This document shows, piece after piece, positions 1-8,530 of a DNA stretch of 55,959 bases (the first letter of the stretch is position 1; each line of letters begins with the position of its first letter). The stretch is from Planctomycetota bacterium (GTDB lineage: Bacteria > Planctomycetota > Phycisphaerae > UBA1845): assembly GCA_024278775.1 (NCBI GenBank), contig JAJRSP010000151.1, positions 1 through 55,959 of the forward strand. Direction: 5' to 3'. The notes under the pieces were generated by a model that saw only the letters and a program-made list of their open reading frames with translations, was not told the origin of the DNA and did not search any database. Both the position numbers and the translations under genes were made by a program.

Positions 1-481
1 CTACGGCCACCGAAGCCGATGCGACGACCACCCACACCAGCGGCCAATCGAACACTACCGCGATCGCCAGCGACGCCGCGAGCAGTCGGATCCCGCTGCC
101 GACGATGCGCGAGGCGAAAAACATGAGTGATGCCGTGGTGCGTGTGTAGGGTCCGAAGCGCCGGCCGAGATATTCGTACACGGTCGTGACGCGGTGCGTA
201 TAAAACGCCGGGAGCAGGAACACGATGATCAAGGCCCGGCCCACGAACGCACCGGCGTACATCTGCAAATACGTCCAGTCGCCGGAAAATGAATCCGCGG
301 GCACGCCAACGAAGGTGAGAGCGCTGACTTCGGTTGCGACGATGGAAAGCCCGACGATCAGCCAGTGTTGCCGGCGTCCGCCGAGAAAGTAATCAGTTGT
401 GTGGCGTTCGCGCCTGCCAAACCAGATGCCAATCGCGAGCACACAGACAAAGTAGGCGGCGAGCACCGCGTAATCCCACAT
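1..481 (-). CDS. Sodium:solute symporter (SSS family), N-terminal part
   Basis: This partial gene runs off the left edge of the window; about 160 N-terminal residues are visible. The protein opens with a hydrophobic helix (MWDYAVLAAYFVCVLAIG), followed by a polar turn with DYFLGGRR and further membrane segments, the usual start of the SSS family of sodium-coupled transporters. Family members import sugars, sialic acids, amino acids or vitamins across the inner membrane. It lies directly behind the GH20 gene on the same strand. An in-frame GTG at 499 overlaps the GH20 stop codon (GTGA), so translation may be coupled; ATG at 481 is the alternative start. The neighbour suggests an amino-sugar or related sugar as substrate, which is inference only. 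Confidence 0.85.
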   Translation of the reverse strand, partial: MWDYAVLAAYFVCVLAIGIWFGRRERHTTDYFLGGRRQHWLIVGLSIVATEVSALTFVGVPADSFSGDWTYLQMYAGAFVGRALIIVFLLPAFYTHRVTTVYEYLGRRFGPYTRTTASLMFFASRIVGSGIRLLAASLAIAVVFDWPLVWVVVASASVAV

Positions 482-495
482 GCCGAGCGTACCGG

Positions 496-2424
496 TCACG
501 ATGAGGCGTCTCTACCAGGGATATCGGCGAATGTCTCGGCGACGCGAGAGATGGCCCGTTCAATATCTGCAAGTCCACCGGTTTTGTTGCGCGCGAGCCA
601 GCAGGCGCGGTAGTCCTTCCAGGCGTTGCGGATGTCAGCACGCCAGAGTTTCTCAAGGCCGGAGCCACCGCCCGTTTCATCCCCCCTTGCCAAGGGGGGA
701 AAGAGGGGGGGCAAGCAGCGTGCGGGCATAGACTTCGCGCTAGCATGGACCATGCGTATCTTCTCCGCCCAGAGAGATACGAACTCGCATGCCGTACATA
801 GCTCGGCCAGGTCTTGACGAGCGACGGAATCTCGTGGTTGTATCGCCCGGATCAGCCCGATGGCATCCCGAGCCGAGGCTTGTGCGATCTCCGTTGTTTC
901 GATTGACGGCAGCGACGCATCTTTCGCCACGTCTTCGATTGGCATCCATAGCTGCTTCCACGTCATGCAGTTCTCGGCCGAGGTAGAGGCCTCGCGAAGC
1001 GCGCTGACCAGCGCCGGATCCCTAAGCCCGAAGAACTGTTTGGCAAAGAGCGAGTCAAACGCGGCCCCCGTGACATGATCTTCCCGCCACGCCTTCGCCG
1101 CACCAAGCGCGATCGCGTGCCACGAACCGGCCAGCAGGTTGAAGTGGCCGTGATCGCCCCAGTCGGTGTTGAGCAAACCCGCCGCGCCATAGGCCTTACC
1201 GGACTCGGAAAACGCGGCGATGTTGCGTTCGGCCGAGTTCATCGCGTTCACCACACGTTTCCAGCCGCTCGTGCCCGGACAGACGATCGTGCGTAACCCG
1301 GCGTCGGTGAACGAGGCCGTAGACGCATAATCCATGCGGTCGTCGTAACCCCAGTGCAACACGGTCGCGTCCGTCGGGACCATGTGATACAGCGCCCGGT
1401 GATTGATGACGACATCGCTCCAAAACTGCACACGCCGACCACGCGACGCGCAGAGGTCATGGACGCGGCGGATATGCTCCAGGTATTTCTCTCCGACGCG
1501 ACCACGGAATCTCTCCAGGTTCTTGCCTTGGCCGAGGCCGTACGGCTCATCCCCGCAGATGTTGACCGTGGGCGATGAGAACGCGTCGAGTATGTCGGAC
1601 CATATCCGCTCGACGAGCGTGATCGCTTCCGGGTTGACGCAGTCCAGCGTCAATCCGCGCGCCCGTTGCGGCCAATCCATTTCGGCCCAAGGGGTGGTCG
1701 TTTCCCGCTCGGCCAGATGGCGGTACTTCGGCATGGACAAAATACGTCCCATGTGTCCGAGGGTGGCCACGGCCGGCACCAGGTCGATAAAACGATCTTG
1801 GGCATAGGCGTCCAGCTCACGGATCTCGTCGGCGGTGAGACCTTCGTCCGGCCCGCAGATGTCCGGATCGAACGCGAAGACGAACGCGTGCTCGATATTG
1901 AGCTGCAACTGGTTACCCTTGAGTGTCGCGAGGCGATCGACGAGCAGCTTTAGCGTGTCGAGCGTTGGCACCTTGCCACGTGTGACGTCGTGCAGCACCC
2001 CGCGCGTATCGAAGTCCGGCGAATCTGAAATGTCACAGGCTGGGATGACCCCAGAGCCGTCGGAGCGTGCTGCCAACTGCCTCAGCGTTTGTATCGCGTA
2101 GAAACATCCGGAAGGCGATCCGCCGCTGATGGTGATCGCCCCGTGGCGGATGCTCAGCCGGTAGGCGTCCCGGTGCGGAAAGGCCCCTGGTAGACATTCC
2201 ATCCGGATCGGGCACGGGTTCACGGTGTCTGCTGGGATGGCTGGGGTATGCTCCTGTCGTAGCTCAGCAGAGAGGCGATCCAGGGCCCGGTCGAGACGAT
2301 CATCCTCCGTATTGCCCTGTATACGGAGACCGGCTCGGATATCGCATTCACCGGAAAGCCGTGTGAACTCCCGAGGCAGCGGCAGCACGTCGAGGCGTGG
2401 TTCCTGGGGCGTGGGTGTCATCAA
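496..2424 (-). CDS. GH20 beta-N-acetylhexosaminidase-like glycoside hydrolase
   Basis: The 642-residue protein has an N-terminal GH20b-like domain (about residues 10-130) and a GH20 TIM barrel that starts at DTRGVLHDVTRGKVP (139-153). The Asp-Glu pair expected for substrate-assisted catalysis is visible as GDE at 291-293. GH20 enzymes release terminal N-acetylglucosamine or N-acetylgalactosamine. No signal peptide is seen, so it probably acts in the cytoplasm on imported oligosaccharides, which fits the overlapping symporter gene downstream. Residues about 571-588 (PPLFPPLARGDETGGG) look foreign: they are encoded by a C-run/G-run palindrome that occurs elsewhere in the window and is inserted in frame. 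The divergent deacetylase gene starts 57 bases away. Family confidence is high; the exact sugar is unknown. Confidence 0.85.
   Translation of the reverse strand: MMTPTPQEPRLDVLPLPREFTRLSGECDIRAGLRIQGNTEDDRLDRALDRLSAELRQEHTPAIPADTVNPCPIRMECLPGAFPHRDAYRLSIRHGAITISGGSPSGCFYAIQTLRQLAARSDGSGVIPACDISDSPDFDTRGVLHDVTRGKVPTLDTLKLLVDRLATLKGNQLQLNIEHAFVFAFDPDICGPDEGLTADEIRELDAYAQDRFIDLVPAVATLGHMGRILSMPKYRHLAERETTTPWAEMDWPQRARGLTLDCVNPEAITLVERIWSDILDAFSSPTVNICGDEPYGLGQGKNLERFRGRVGEKYLEHIRRVHDLCASRGRRVQFWSDVVINHRALYHMVPTDATVLHWGYDDRMDYASTASFTDAGLRTIVCPGTSGWKRVVNAMNSAERNIAAFSESGKAYGAAGLLNTDWGDHGHFNLLAGSWHAIALGAAKAWREDHVTGAAFDSLFAKQFFGLRDPALVSALREASTSAENCMTWKQLWMPIEDVAKDASLPSIETTEIAQASARDAIGLIRAIQPRDSVARQDLAELCTACEFVSLWAEKIRMVHASAKSMPARCLPPLFPPLARGDETGGGSGLEKLWRADIRNAWKDYRACWLARNKTGGLADIERAISRVAETFADIPGRDASS
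681..710. repeat. C-run/G-run palindrome inside the GH20 gene
   Basis: CCCCCCTTGCCAAGGGGGG is a perfect 19-base inverted repeat, followed by a second G-run. Related copies occur at 3966-3987 and, twice, at 40542-40621. Here it is read in frame and adds residues to the GH20 protein. Confidence 0.85.
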
Positions 2425-2481
2425 AAGGTTCCCCGCGGTTCGGTTTCAGGCGATCGCACAGACGCCCGATATTTATATTGT

Positions 2482-3522
2482 ATGATTGCACAAGAATCGT
2501 CTTCTAACGTCAACGGCTTGGCGGGGCTAACGGACCCGGCCATGCCGCAGTGCCTCGTGGTGATGTACCACTACGTTCGCCCGACCTCCGCGCTGCACGG
2601 TCTGCCCTCTTTTGCCTCGGATGGGCGTCTGGATGCTTTGAGCGTGGATGATTTCGAGGCTCAGCTTGATCGTTTGTGTGAGCGATACGAGCCGATCGAT
2701 TGGCCGCGACTTTGTGCGTGGCGAGAGGGGCGGTCGGAGCCTCCGCATCGTTCTTTTCTACTCACCTTTGACGACGGCCTCCGCGATCACGCACGTTATG
2801 TCGCGCCGGCGCTTCGACGTCGGGGGCTGCACGGTGTCTTCTTTGTGCCGGGGATCGTCTTGGCCGAGGAATGCTTGCTTCCCGCGCACATGCTCCATCT
2901 GTTGATGGCGCGTCTCGGTGCGCCGAGGCTGAACGAACTCTTGCGTGAGCAGCTTTGCGAAACCGGTGACGTTTCGAAGGGCTGGCTCGATGACACATCA
3001 TGGCACGCCGAGGCCGAGCGGCTCTATCACTACGAGACACCAGGTCGCGCACGATTGAAATACCTACTCACCATGCGCCTGCCTGCACACACGCGCAACC
3101 GGCATCTCGAACTTCTGTTTCGGGCGCGTATCGGTTCTCCGCGTCGGTGGGCACAAGACTGGTATCTTAGTTGGGACGATATTGTTAGTTTGCAGTCGGG
3201 CGGACATACGGTCGGTGGACATGGCTATCTGCACGAGCCGTTGGAGCGGCTGTCGGAGGTGCAGCAAAAGGAAGATATGGTCCGGGTGGCTCGGCTTTTT
3301 CAGGATGGCTTTGGTCATGCCCGGCGGCCGTTTTCCTATCCCTACGGTCGTGTGGGTGATTCGACGCCGTTGCTGTGTCGTGAGGCCGGCTTCGTCCAAG
3401 CGTTCACCACACAGGAACGCTGGCTCACGCAGGCCGACGATTGTTTTCTCTGGCCGCGAGTCGACACGATTCATGTCGATCAGTTCATCGAGCAGGAGGC
3501 ATCATGTCCGGCCACGCCGTAG
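2482..3522 (+). CDS. Polysaccharide deacetylase family protein (CE4/NodB-like)
   Basis: The 346-residue protein carries the NodB-homology signature: LTFDDGLRDH near residue 94, with the catalytic and metal-binding Asp pair, followed later by GHGYLHEP, which supplies metal-binding histidine, and FSYPYGR. CE4 enzymes remove N-acetyl groups from chitin-like, peptidoglycan or surface polysaccharides. A stretch of about 100 residues between the motifs (MLHLLMARLGAPRLNELL and onward) is an insertion typical of polysaccharide-biosynthesis-associated members. The ATG at 2482 lies 57 bases from the divergent GH20 gene, implying a shared divergent promoter; an internal ATG at 2541 would still keep the domain. 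Enzyme class is firm, substrate unknown. Confidence 0.85.
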   Translation: MIAQESSSNVNGLAGLTDPAMPQCLVVMYHYVRPTSALHGLPSFASDGRLDALSVDDFEAQLDRLCERYEPIDWPRLCAWREGRSEPPHRSFLLTFDDGLRDHARYVAPALRRRGLHGVFFVPGIVLAEECLLPAHMLHLLMARLGAPRLNELLREQLCETGDVSKGWLDDTSWHAEAERLYHYETPGRARLKYLLTMRLPAHTRNRHLELLFRARIGSPRRWAQDWYLSWDDIVSLQSGGHTVGGHGYLHEPLERLSEVQQKEDMVRVARLFQDGFGHARRPFSYPYGRVGDSTPLLCREAGFVQAFTTQERWLTQADDCFLWPRVDTIHVDQFIEQEASCPATP

Positions 3523-3999
3523 GGACTACCGCTAGCGCGACGATGTATGCCGAAGACGGGTGGCCCATCGCTTTAGCGGTGGGAGGACGGGTGGCTCATC
3601 ACGTTAGCGGTGGGGGACGCGATTCGGAGACCATTCGAGGGTGCAAGACGGAATCGGCGGGTGCCCCATTCTTTGCCTCAAGGCAAAGGGTGGGGGACGA
3701 AATCGGAGGCGATCAAGATCCGGATGGGGAACGGAGTCTTGCGACAACGGAGACAGTCATGATTCCAATGGCGAATGGAATCTCGCATGCGAAGTCCCAG
3801 TCTGCGTGCGTACCTGTCTGCGTGCAGACACGCACAGGCAGACACGCACAGGCAGTCGTCCCCCACCCTTCGGGAGTACCCGAAGAATGGGGCACCCACA
3901 CCAACGACAAGCCGCCAAAAGTGTCTTGCACCCACCATTCGAGTCTTCTATCTCTAAAGGCGAAACCCCGTTGCCAAGGGGGGAAAGGAAGCAAATCAG
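3523..3999. repeat. Intergenic REP-like hairpin cluster
   Basis: No gene is seen in this 477-base stretch. It holds two short hairpins in tandem (3558-3619: GGTGGCCCATC or GGTGGCTCATC, inner stem around TTTA/GTTA, then GGTGGGRGGAC-like arm), a longer hairpin at 3660-3699 (GGTGCCCCATT, stem CTTTGCC/GGCAAAG, arm GGGTGGGGGACG) and the same element in inverted orientation at 3856-3898 (stem CTTCGGG/CCCGAAG). Between the last two lies a 14-base tandem repeat, CAGACACGCACAGG twice, at about 3824-3851. A palindrome of the CCCCNTTGCCAAGGGGGG type ends the stretch at 3966-3987. Confidence 0.8.
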
Positions 4000-4983
4000 T
4001 TGGAATCTGCACTAGAAACTCCCGTTGACGCGAAGACAGACGCCACGAATTGTGATCGGGCAGCGTTGCTGCGCCGTTTTGTCGAGGCCTATTGGTTGCG
4101 TCCGGAAAACGCCTTTTGGATGACGTTGCGAAGCCTTGCATTGTCGCGGGTCTCGCTATCCGCACCGGCGATGGATGTGGCGTGCGGCGATGGGCTCTTC
4201 ACGTTTTTGCATTGCGGCGGCGCGTTTGATCCATCGTTCGACGTGTTTCAATCCGTCTCCGCGCTCGACCGGGTGCATAGCGAGCACGCCGACATGTTCG
4301 ACCATGCGGGCGAGAACTACCGGCCAAACATCGTGCGAGAACCACGGCAACGAATGACGGTCGGGCTTGATGCGAAACACGCGCTTCTAGCGAAGGCGAA
4401 GCGCCTGCAGTTCTATGAGCGTCTCATCGAGCAGGACGGGAACCGTCCGCTGGTCGTGGCGGACGAGTCCTTTGAGACCATATACTGCAACGCCGCGTAC
4501 TGGATCGAGGATATCGACCCGTTCCTGAGCGAGCTGCGGCGAATCGTTCGCCCCGGTGGTCGTGTCGTGTTACAGGTCAAGCTGGACAGCATGCGCCGCT
4601 ACAACCTGGAATCATGGGCCGGTTCGCTCTCTCAGAACTTTCTTGAAATCATCGGACGTGGGCGGTTGGATTGCTGGCCTGCGCTGACGGACAGAGCCAC
4701 GTGGGAATCGCGATTCTCACGAGCCGGGCTCGCCGTCGAACAGGCCGAGCCGTTTATCACGCCAACGCATGCCCGGATTTGGGATGTGGGTCTCCGTCCC
4801 ATCGCCCCCATGCTCGTCCGCATGACCAACGCGCTCGCGCCGGAGACACGTGCGGCGATCAAATCCGACTGGGTTGATCTTTTCTGCGAGTTGCTCAACC
4901 CGATCTGCCGCGCTGACTTTTCCCTGGAATCGCAACCCGACGAACCGGCCGAGATTCAGTACGTACTCAGCCGCCGTCACTGA
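4000..4983 (+). CDS. Class I SAM-dependent methyltransferase
   Basis: The 327-residue protein has a SAM-binding motif I (MDVACGDGLFTF at about residues 58-69) and the post-motif block FETIYCNAAYWIEDIDPFLSELRRIVRPGGRVVLQV, the usual beta4-alpha-beta5 core of methyltransferase type 11 proteins. The region between motifs I and the core is longer than usual and mentions no zinc or RNA-binding motif, so the acceptor cannot be told. The best start is TTG 4000: the first ATG in frame is at 4120, too close to the SAM motif. The only Shine-Dalgarno-like sequence, AAAGGAA at 3984-3990, belongs to the edge of the palindromic repeat just upstream. It is convergent with the protease gene. Confidence 0.8.
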   Translation: MESALETPVDAKTDATNCDRAALLRRFVEAYWLRPENAFWMTLRSLALSRVSLSAPAMDVACGDGLFTFLHCGGAFDPSFDVFQSVSALDRVHSEHADMFDHAGENYRPNIVREPRQRMTVGLDAKHALLAKAKRLQFYERLIEQDGNRPLVVADESFETIYCNAAYWIEDIDPFLSELRRIVRPGGRVVLQVKLDSMRRYNLESWAGSLSQNFLEIIGRGRLDCWPALTDRATWESRFSRAGLAVEQAEPFITPTHARIWDVGLRPIAPMLVRMTNALAPETRAAIKSDWVDLFCELLNPICRADFSLESQPDEPAEIQYVLSRRH

Positions 4984-5065
4984 CTGGCAGACGATTCTCG
5001 CTCCAGGCTACCGATGGAACAGGACCGCCGTGTCAACGGGGCAGGGGGTGTGACTATTCTCGGGC

Positions 5066-5083
5066 GCCCACGCTTGCGTGGGC
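5066..5083. terminator. Perfect hairpin between convergent genes
   Basis: GCCCACGCTTGCGTGGGC is a perfect 7-bp stem with a CTTG loop, centred in the gap between the convergent methyltransferase and protease genes. It has no T-run on either side, so it is only a candidate bidirectional transcription stop. Confidence 0.4.
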
Positions 5084-5158
5084 ATAATCAATCCACCATA
5101 CGATGCAGACGCACATGGCCACATAAGGATCAGTCTTGGCTTCGCAGTGGTTCGGGAT

Positions 5159-6100
5159 TCAACCCGGCATGTTCCCAAGCGTTTCCCAGAGCAATGACTT
5201 GAGATTGAACAGCGCGTGAATGGCAACCGGTGCCATGAGTGAGCCGGTTCGTTCGTACGCATAGCCGAGGAGGAGGGATAGAAAGATCAGTGCCGGGACG
5301 GCATGTGGCTGCGGGTAGTGGACCATACCGAACGCAATCGAGGTGAGCACGATGGCTGACCACCGACGATCGAGCACGCCTACAAACATCGTCTGCACAA
5401 AACCCCGAAAGAAAAACTCCTCGGCCAGTGGTGCTACCACGGCCGCTCCGAACCACAACCCCCACACCAGCCACACAGACACTTCCTTATCATGCAGCGC
5501 CAGCAGCGTGGGATGAACCGGTACCGTAAACGTAGGATCGAGCCATGTCAGCCCGGCCACTGACACCTCGGCAATCAGCGGGCACAGCCCGGTTGCGATG
5601 AGTGCGGCCAGCGGAACCAACCATACGTGACGCATGGGCCTCGATGGGCTCGATCCGAACAGGAACGCACGCACGCCCCCCGCAAACCGATGCGACGCGA
5701 TCGTGATGCAGAAGACAAGCCCGACCATCTGTGCGCCGACGCCAACGAGCAACGTGGCGACATCACCTTCGGGCTCGAGCCCCACGGCGCTCGCCACGCC
5801 GGCCAGAGCTAGTGTGGCCAGCAGATATCCCGCAGTCGCCATTGCGACTGCGTCCTCACGAATCGTATTCGGACGAAGCGGGGAACCAGCTAGCCAGGGC
5901 GTACTACGGATCAGACGCCTTACCACGATCACAAACAAGACGGCAACGGCTGATGCGGCTATGATCTGATCTATCGTCAGGAGCGACATCTGCATGGGCG
6001 GTATGACTTCTGCGCCGGCATCGGTCGCGCCGCCCCCGGCGATTTGCTGTGCGAGTTGTATGGTACCGGAGAGCATGGGCATGACTATATTGGACACCAT
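5159..6100 (-). CDS. CPBP family intramembrane metalloprotease (CAAX-type)
   Basis: This integral membrane protein of about 313 residues has seven or eight hydrophobic segments and the three CPBP motifs: APLAEEFFFRGF (EExxxR), SIAFGMVHYPQ (FxxxH) and AIHALFN (HxxxN-like). The family includes CAAX-prenyl endopeptidases and bacteriocin-immunity proteins; the glutamates and histidines form the active site in the membrane. The start is uncertain. ATG 6100 would overlap trpC, which begins at 6081 on the other strand; ATG 6076 or the ATG at about 5995 (MQMSLLTIDQ) would reduce or remove the overlap. The segment between the first Met and residue 36 lacks charged residues and may be real coding sequence. 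Confidence 0.85.
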   Translation of the reverse strand: MVSNIVMPMLSGTIQLAQQIAGGGATDAGAEVIPPMQMSLLTIDQIIAASAVAVLFVIVVRRLIRSTPWLAGSPLRPNTIREDAVAMATAGYLLATLALAGVASAVGLEPEGDVATLLVGVGAQMVGLVFCITIASHRFAGGVRAFLFGSSPSRPMRHVWLVPLAALIATGLCPLIAEVSVAGLTWLDPTFTVPVHPTLLALHDKEVSVWLVWGLWFGAAVVAPLAEEFFFRGFVQTMFVGVLDRRWSAIVLTSIAFGMVHYPQPHAVPALIFLSLLLGYAYERTGSLMAPVAIHALFNLKSLLWETLGNMPG

Positions 6101-6887
6101 CGTTGAGTCCAAACAAAAAGAGGTTGAAAAGACAAAAAGATCGCGTAGTCAGGCAGAGGTCACACAGGCGGCGGTTGAAGCGGAGCAGCCTCGCGGGTTT
6201 GCCTCCGCTGTCATGGGCCGCACCACCGGAGAAGTTCGTCTCATCGCAGAGATCAAGAAGGCCTCGCCGTCAGCCGGGGTTCTTGTTCCGGCGTTCGACC
6301 CGGCCGAGATCGCGCGGTGCTATGAGCGGGCTGGGGCATCTGCGATTAGCGTGCTGACGGATGAACCGTTCTTCCGTGGGCACCTCAAACACATTGCCGA
6401 GGTTAAGGCGGCGTGTGGCCTGCCGGTGCTGCGTAAGGACTTCATCCTTGAAGCGTATCAGGTCTATGAATCCCGAGCGGCCGGTGCCGATGCCATCTTG
6501 CTGATTGCCGATATTCTCGACGTGGGTCTCATCGAATCACTCTGTAACCTGAGCGGACAGCTGAGCATGGCTACGATTGTCGAGGTTCATTCGCGCGGTC
6601 ATTTTGATGCCGTTCTCGGAAGACTAGGATTACCCGCGCCGGAAAAATACCTGCTCGGCATCAACAATCGAGACCTCTCGATCCAACAAACGGACCTTGC
6701 GGTTTGTGAGCGCCTTGGCGCATTGCTTCCACCGGGGGCGACGTTTGTGGCCGAAAGCGGCATTAAGAATCGAGACGACATGGAATGCCTCGGCCGGGCC
6801 GGTGCTGGTGCGGTGCTCATTGGAGAATCCATCCTTCGCGAAACCGACCGAGTTGAAAAAATTCATGAACTACTCGGTCTCTCGTAA
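6081..6887 (+). CDS. trpC: Indole-3-glycerol phosphate synthase
   Basis: The 268-residue protein closes the indole ring of 1-(2-carboxyphenylamino)-1-deoxyribulose 5-phosphate in tryptophan biosynthesis. Family signatures are plain: LIAEIKKASPSAG at about 54-66 with the catalytic Glu and Lys, VLRKDFILEAYQVYE, LLGINNRDL and VAESGIKNRDDM. Length matches stand-alone TrpC. ATG 6081 (MTILDTIVESK) is chosen because GGAGAG at 6068-6073 sits seven bases ahead; the open frame extends upstream but that part is not TrpC-like and would run into the protease gene. No other trp gene is nearby, so the pathway genes are dispersed in this genome. Confidence 0.96.
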   Translation: MTILDTIVESKQKEVEKTKRSRSQAEVTQAAVEAEQPRGFASAVMGRTTGEVRLIAEIKKASPSAGVLVPAFDPAEIARCYERAGASAISVLTDEPFFRGHLKHIAEVKAACGLPVLRKDFILEAYQVYESRAAGADAILLIADILDVGLIESLCNLSGQLSMATIVEVHSRGHFDAVLGRLGLPAPEKYLLGINNRDLSIQQTDLAVCERLGALLPPGATFVAESGIKNRDDMECLGRAGAGAVLIGESILRETDRVEKIHELLGLS

Positions 6888-7024
6888 ACAACCCTCAACT
6901 TGCCGGCAAATCCACGTGATAATCCGCTGGCACTTCTAAAATAGTGATAGAAACGAATATCGGTATGGATGTAGCTGCCGGTATACAGATCACCCCGCCA
7001 ATTGTGTGTCGCGTCTCACTTTGT

Positions 7025-7052
7025 TTGACAAGGCTAACTTCGGCGTTAGGAT
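7025..7052 (+). promoter_or_regulatory. Promoter with internal inverted repeat ahead of the DtxR-type gene
   Basis: A perfect -35 box TTGACA (7025-7030) is followed after 16 bases by TAGGAT (7047-7052). The spacer contains CTAAC-TTCGGC-GTTAG, an inverted repeat made of the half-sites found in DtxR/IdeR operators but in the opposite order. A regulator bound there would block the promoter, so autoregulation is plausible. Confidence 0.5.
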
Positions 7053-7128
7053 ACGCCGCGGTGTTGATTAGTAGGTCTCAGTAGCTACGGGCTCGGCTTA
7101 CGATCGGGACGGCTAAGGAGGAGAACGC

Positions 7129-7629
7129 ATGCATCACGAAGTTTTGCTTTCCGCAACGCATGAGATGTACTTGAAAGTGTTGTATCGGTTGCAGCTCGAA
7201 AATGAGGTTGGCCGCGTACGCGATATGGCGAAGGGGTTGGGTGTGACCGCAAGCACCATCTCGGCTGTCCTGAAGAAGTTGGAGCACGCGGGTCTCGTCA
7301 TTCACGACCGGTATGGAGCGGTCAAACTGACGTCGGCAGGCAATCGAGTCGCCGAGTGTGTGGTGCGCCGGTATGAAGTGATCAAATCACTCCTTGTCGA
7401 GGTGCTCGGCTTGGATGTCGAGGCGGCCGAAGTCGATGCGTGCATGATGGAGCATGCGGTCAGTCCCGCCACCGTCAATCGCATGGAGTCCCTACTTCAA
7501 CTCGTGCGGAATGACGAGATGGTTATTCCGCCCATGCATCGTATCGGGCTTGCCGTTTCGGTTTGCTCGGATTGCGAGACAAGCGGTACCTGTCAGGCCG
7601 TCGCTGCAATTGAAACACAAGAAGAGTAG
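7129..7629 (+). CDS. DtxR/MntR-family metal-dependent transcriptional regulator
   Basis: The 166-residue protein has an N-terminal winged helix (residues 8-62: YLKVLYRLQ, VRDMAKGLGVTASTISAVLKKLEHAGLVIHDRYGAVKLTSAG) followed by a DtxR-like dimerisation region (VVRRYEVIKSLLVEVLGLDVEAAEVDACMMEH). DtxR proteins sense Fe2+ or Mn2+ and repress uptake genes. The C-terminal part ends with CSDCETSGTC, a Cys cluster that could also bind metal. The start is secure: AAGGAGG at 7114-7120 precedes ATG 7129. It heads a plus-strand group with a beta-barrel protein and a haem-motif lipoprotein, and faces a TonB system, so control of metal acquisition is the likely role. The metal is not known. Confidence 0.85.
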   Translation: MHHEVLLSATHEMYLKVLYRLQLENEVGRVRDMAKGLGVTASTISAVLKKLEHAGLVIHDRYGAVKLTSAGNRVAECVVRRYEVIKSLLVEVLGLDVEAAEVDACMMEHAVSPATVNRMESLLQLVRNDEMVIPPMHRIGLAVSVCSDCETSGTCQAVAAIETQEE

Positions 7630-7706
7630 AACCTTCCCTCCGAGCCGAGCAGGCCGCAACCCTGGGATACAAATGTGATGATGGAAGCCATGTTGAGGAG
7701 CAATCG

Positions 7707-8480
7707 ATGAGAGCAAGAGCGACGTTGTGTGTTACCGTTCTTATGGCATGCGCATGGACGGCGTCCGAGGTAGATGCCGGTGAGCGTCGGTTCACCTATG
7801 TGTACGAAGCTACGACGCTACAACAAGGGGAATGGGAATTTGAACAGTGGGTCACCTGGAAAACCGCTAAGGAAGACGACCGTGATTTCGACCGATTCGA
7901 TTTTCGCACCGAAGTGGAGTATGGCGTTACGGACTATTTTCAGGTGGGTGTCTACCTTTCGGACTGGCGTTACGAGGAGAATAGCCCGAAGGCCGAGCGG
8001 CGTAGCGATTGGCGAGATGTGGCCGTTGAAACCATATTGAATCTGTCGGATCCCACGACGGATCCGATCGGGTTGGCTTTATATGGCGAGATCTTGCTAG
8101 GTGATGAGTTATTCGAGCTTGAAGGAAAGATAATCCTGCAAAAAAACTTCGCCAAGCTCACGCTGGCCTACAACGCAACGATTGAGGCGGAGTGGGAGGG
8201 GAACCGTTTCAGTGAGGACAACGGTGAGTTCCTGCAAACCGTGGGGTTGAGTTATCAGTTGTCGCCGCGGTTCCTGGCGGGTGTGGAGCTTCTCCACGAG
8301 GTGTCGATTCCCGATTGGCGGGGTGCGAGTGGAAAAGGGGTCTTGTATGTGGGGCCCAACGTCTCCTACCGCACTGCGACATGGTGGGCCACGCTGACGC
8401 CGCTCTTTCAGGTAAGCGATGTGGAAACCGAACCGGATTTTCAGATGCGGCTTCTCTTCGGTGTGCCTTTGGGCGGTTAA
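7707..8480 (+). CDS. Predicted outer-membrane beta-barrel protein
   Basis: The 257-residue protein has a signal peptide (MRARATLCVTVLMACAWTAS, cleavage near VDA-G) and then alternating aromatic/polar strands such as GEWEFEQWVTWKT, RTEVEYGVTDYFQVGVYLSDW, KLTLAYNATIEAEW and ATLTPLFQVSD. It ends in LLFGVPLGG rather than a terminal aromatic residue. The pattern fits a 12-or-so-stranded barrel, as in the transporter-like barrels annotated in many planctomycetes. It follows the DtxR-type gene by 77 bases and may be in the same transcript. A metal-linked outer-membrane role is inferred from position only. Confidence 0.65.
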   Translation: MRARATLCVTVLMACAWTASEVDAGERRFTYVYEATTLQQGEWEFEQWVTWKTAKEDDRDFDRFDFRTEVEYGVTDYFQVGVYLSDWRYEENSPKAERRSDWRDVAVETILNLSDPTTDPIGLALYGEILLGDELFELEGKIILQKNFAKLTLAYNATIEAEWEGNRFSEDNGEFLQTVGLSYQLSPRFLAGVELLHEVSIPDWRGASGKGVLYVGPNVSYRTATWWATLTPLFQVSDVETEPDFQMRLLFGVPLGG

Positions 8481-8530
8481 TCGAAACACGCCTCGTGTAA
8501 CTTGTCTTTCCAACAGCATAACGGTGTTTG

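Noticed and set aside
5066..5083. GCCCACG/CGTGGGC hairpin as a Rho-independent terminator
   Set aside because: It lacks a T-run on both strands, so it is kept only as a candidate stop with low confidence.
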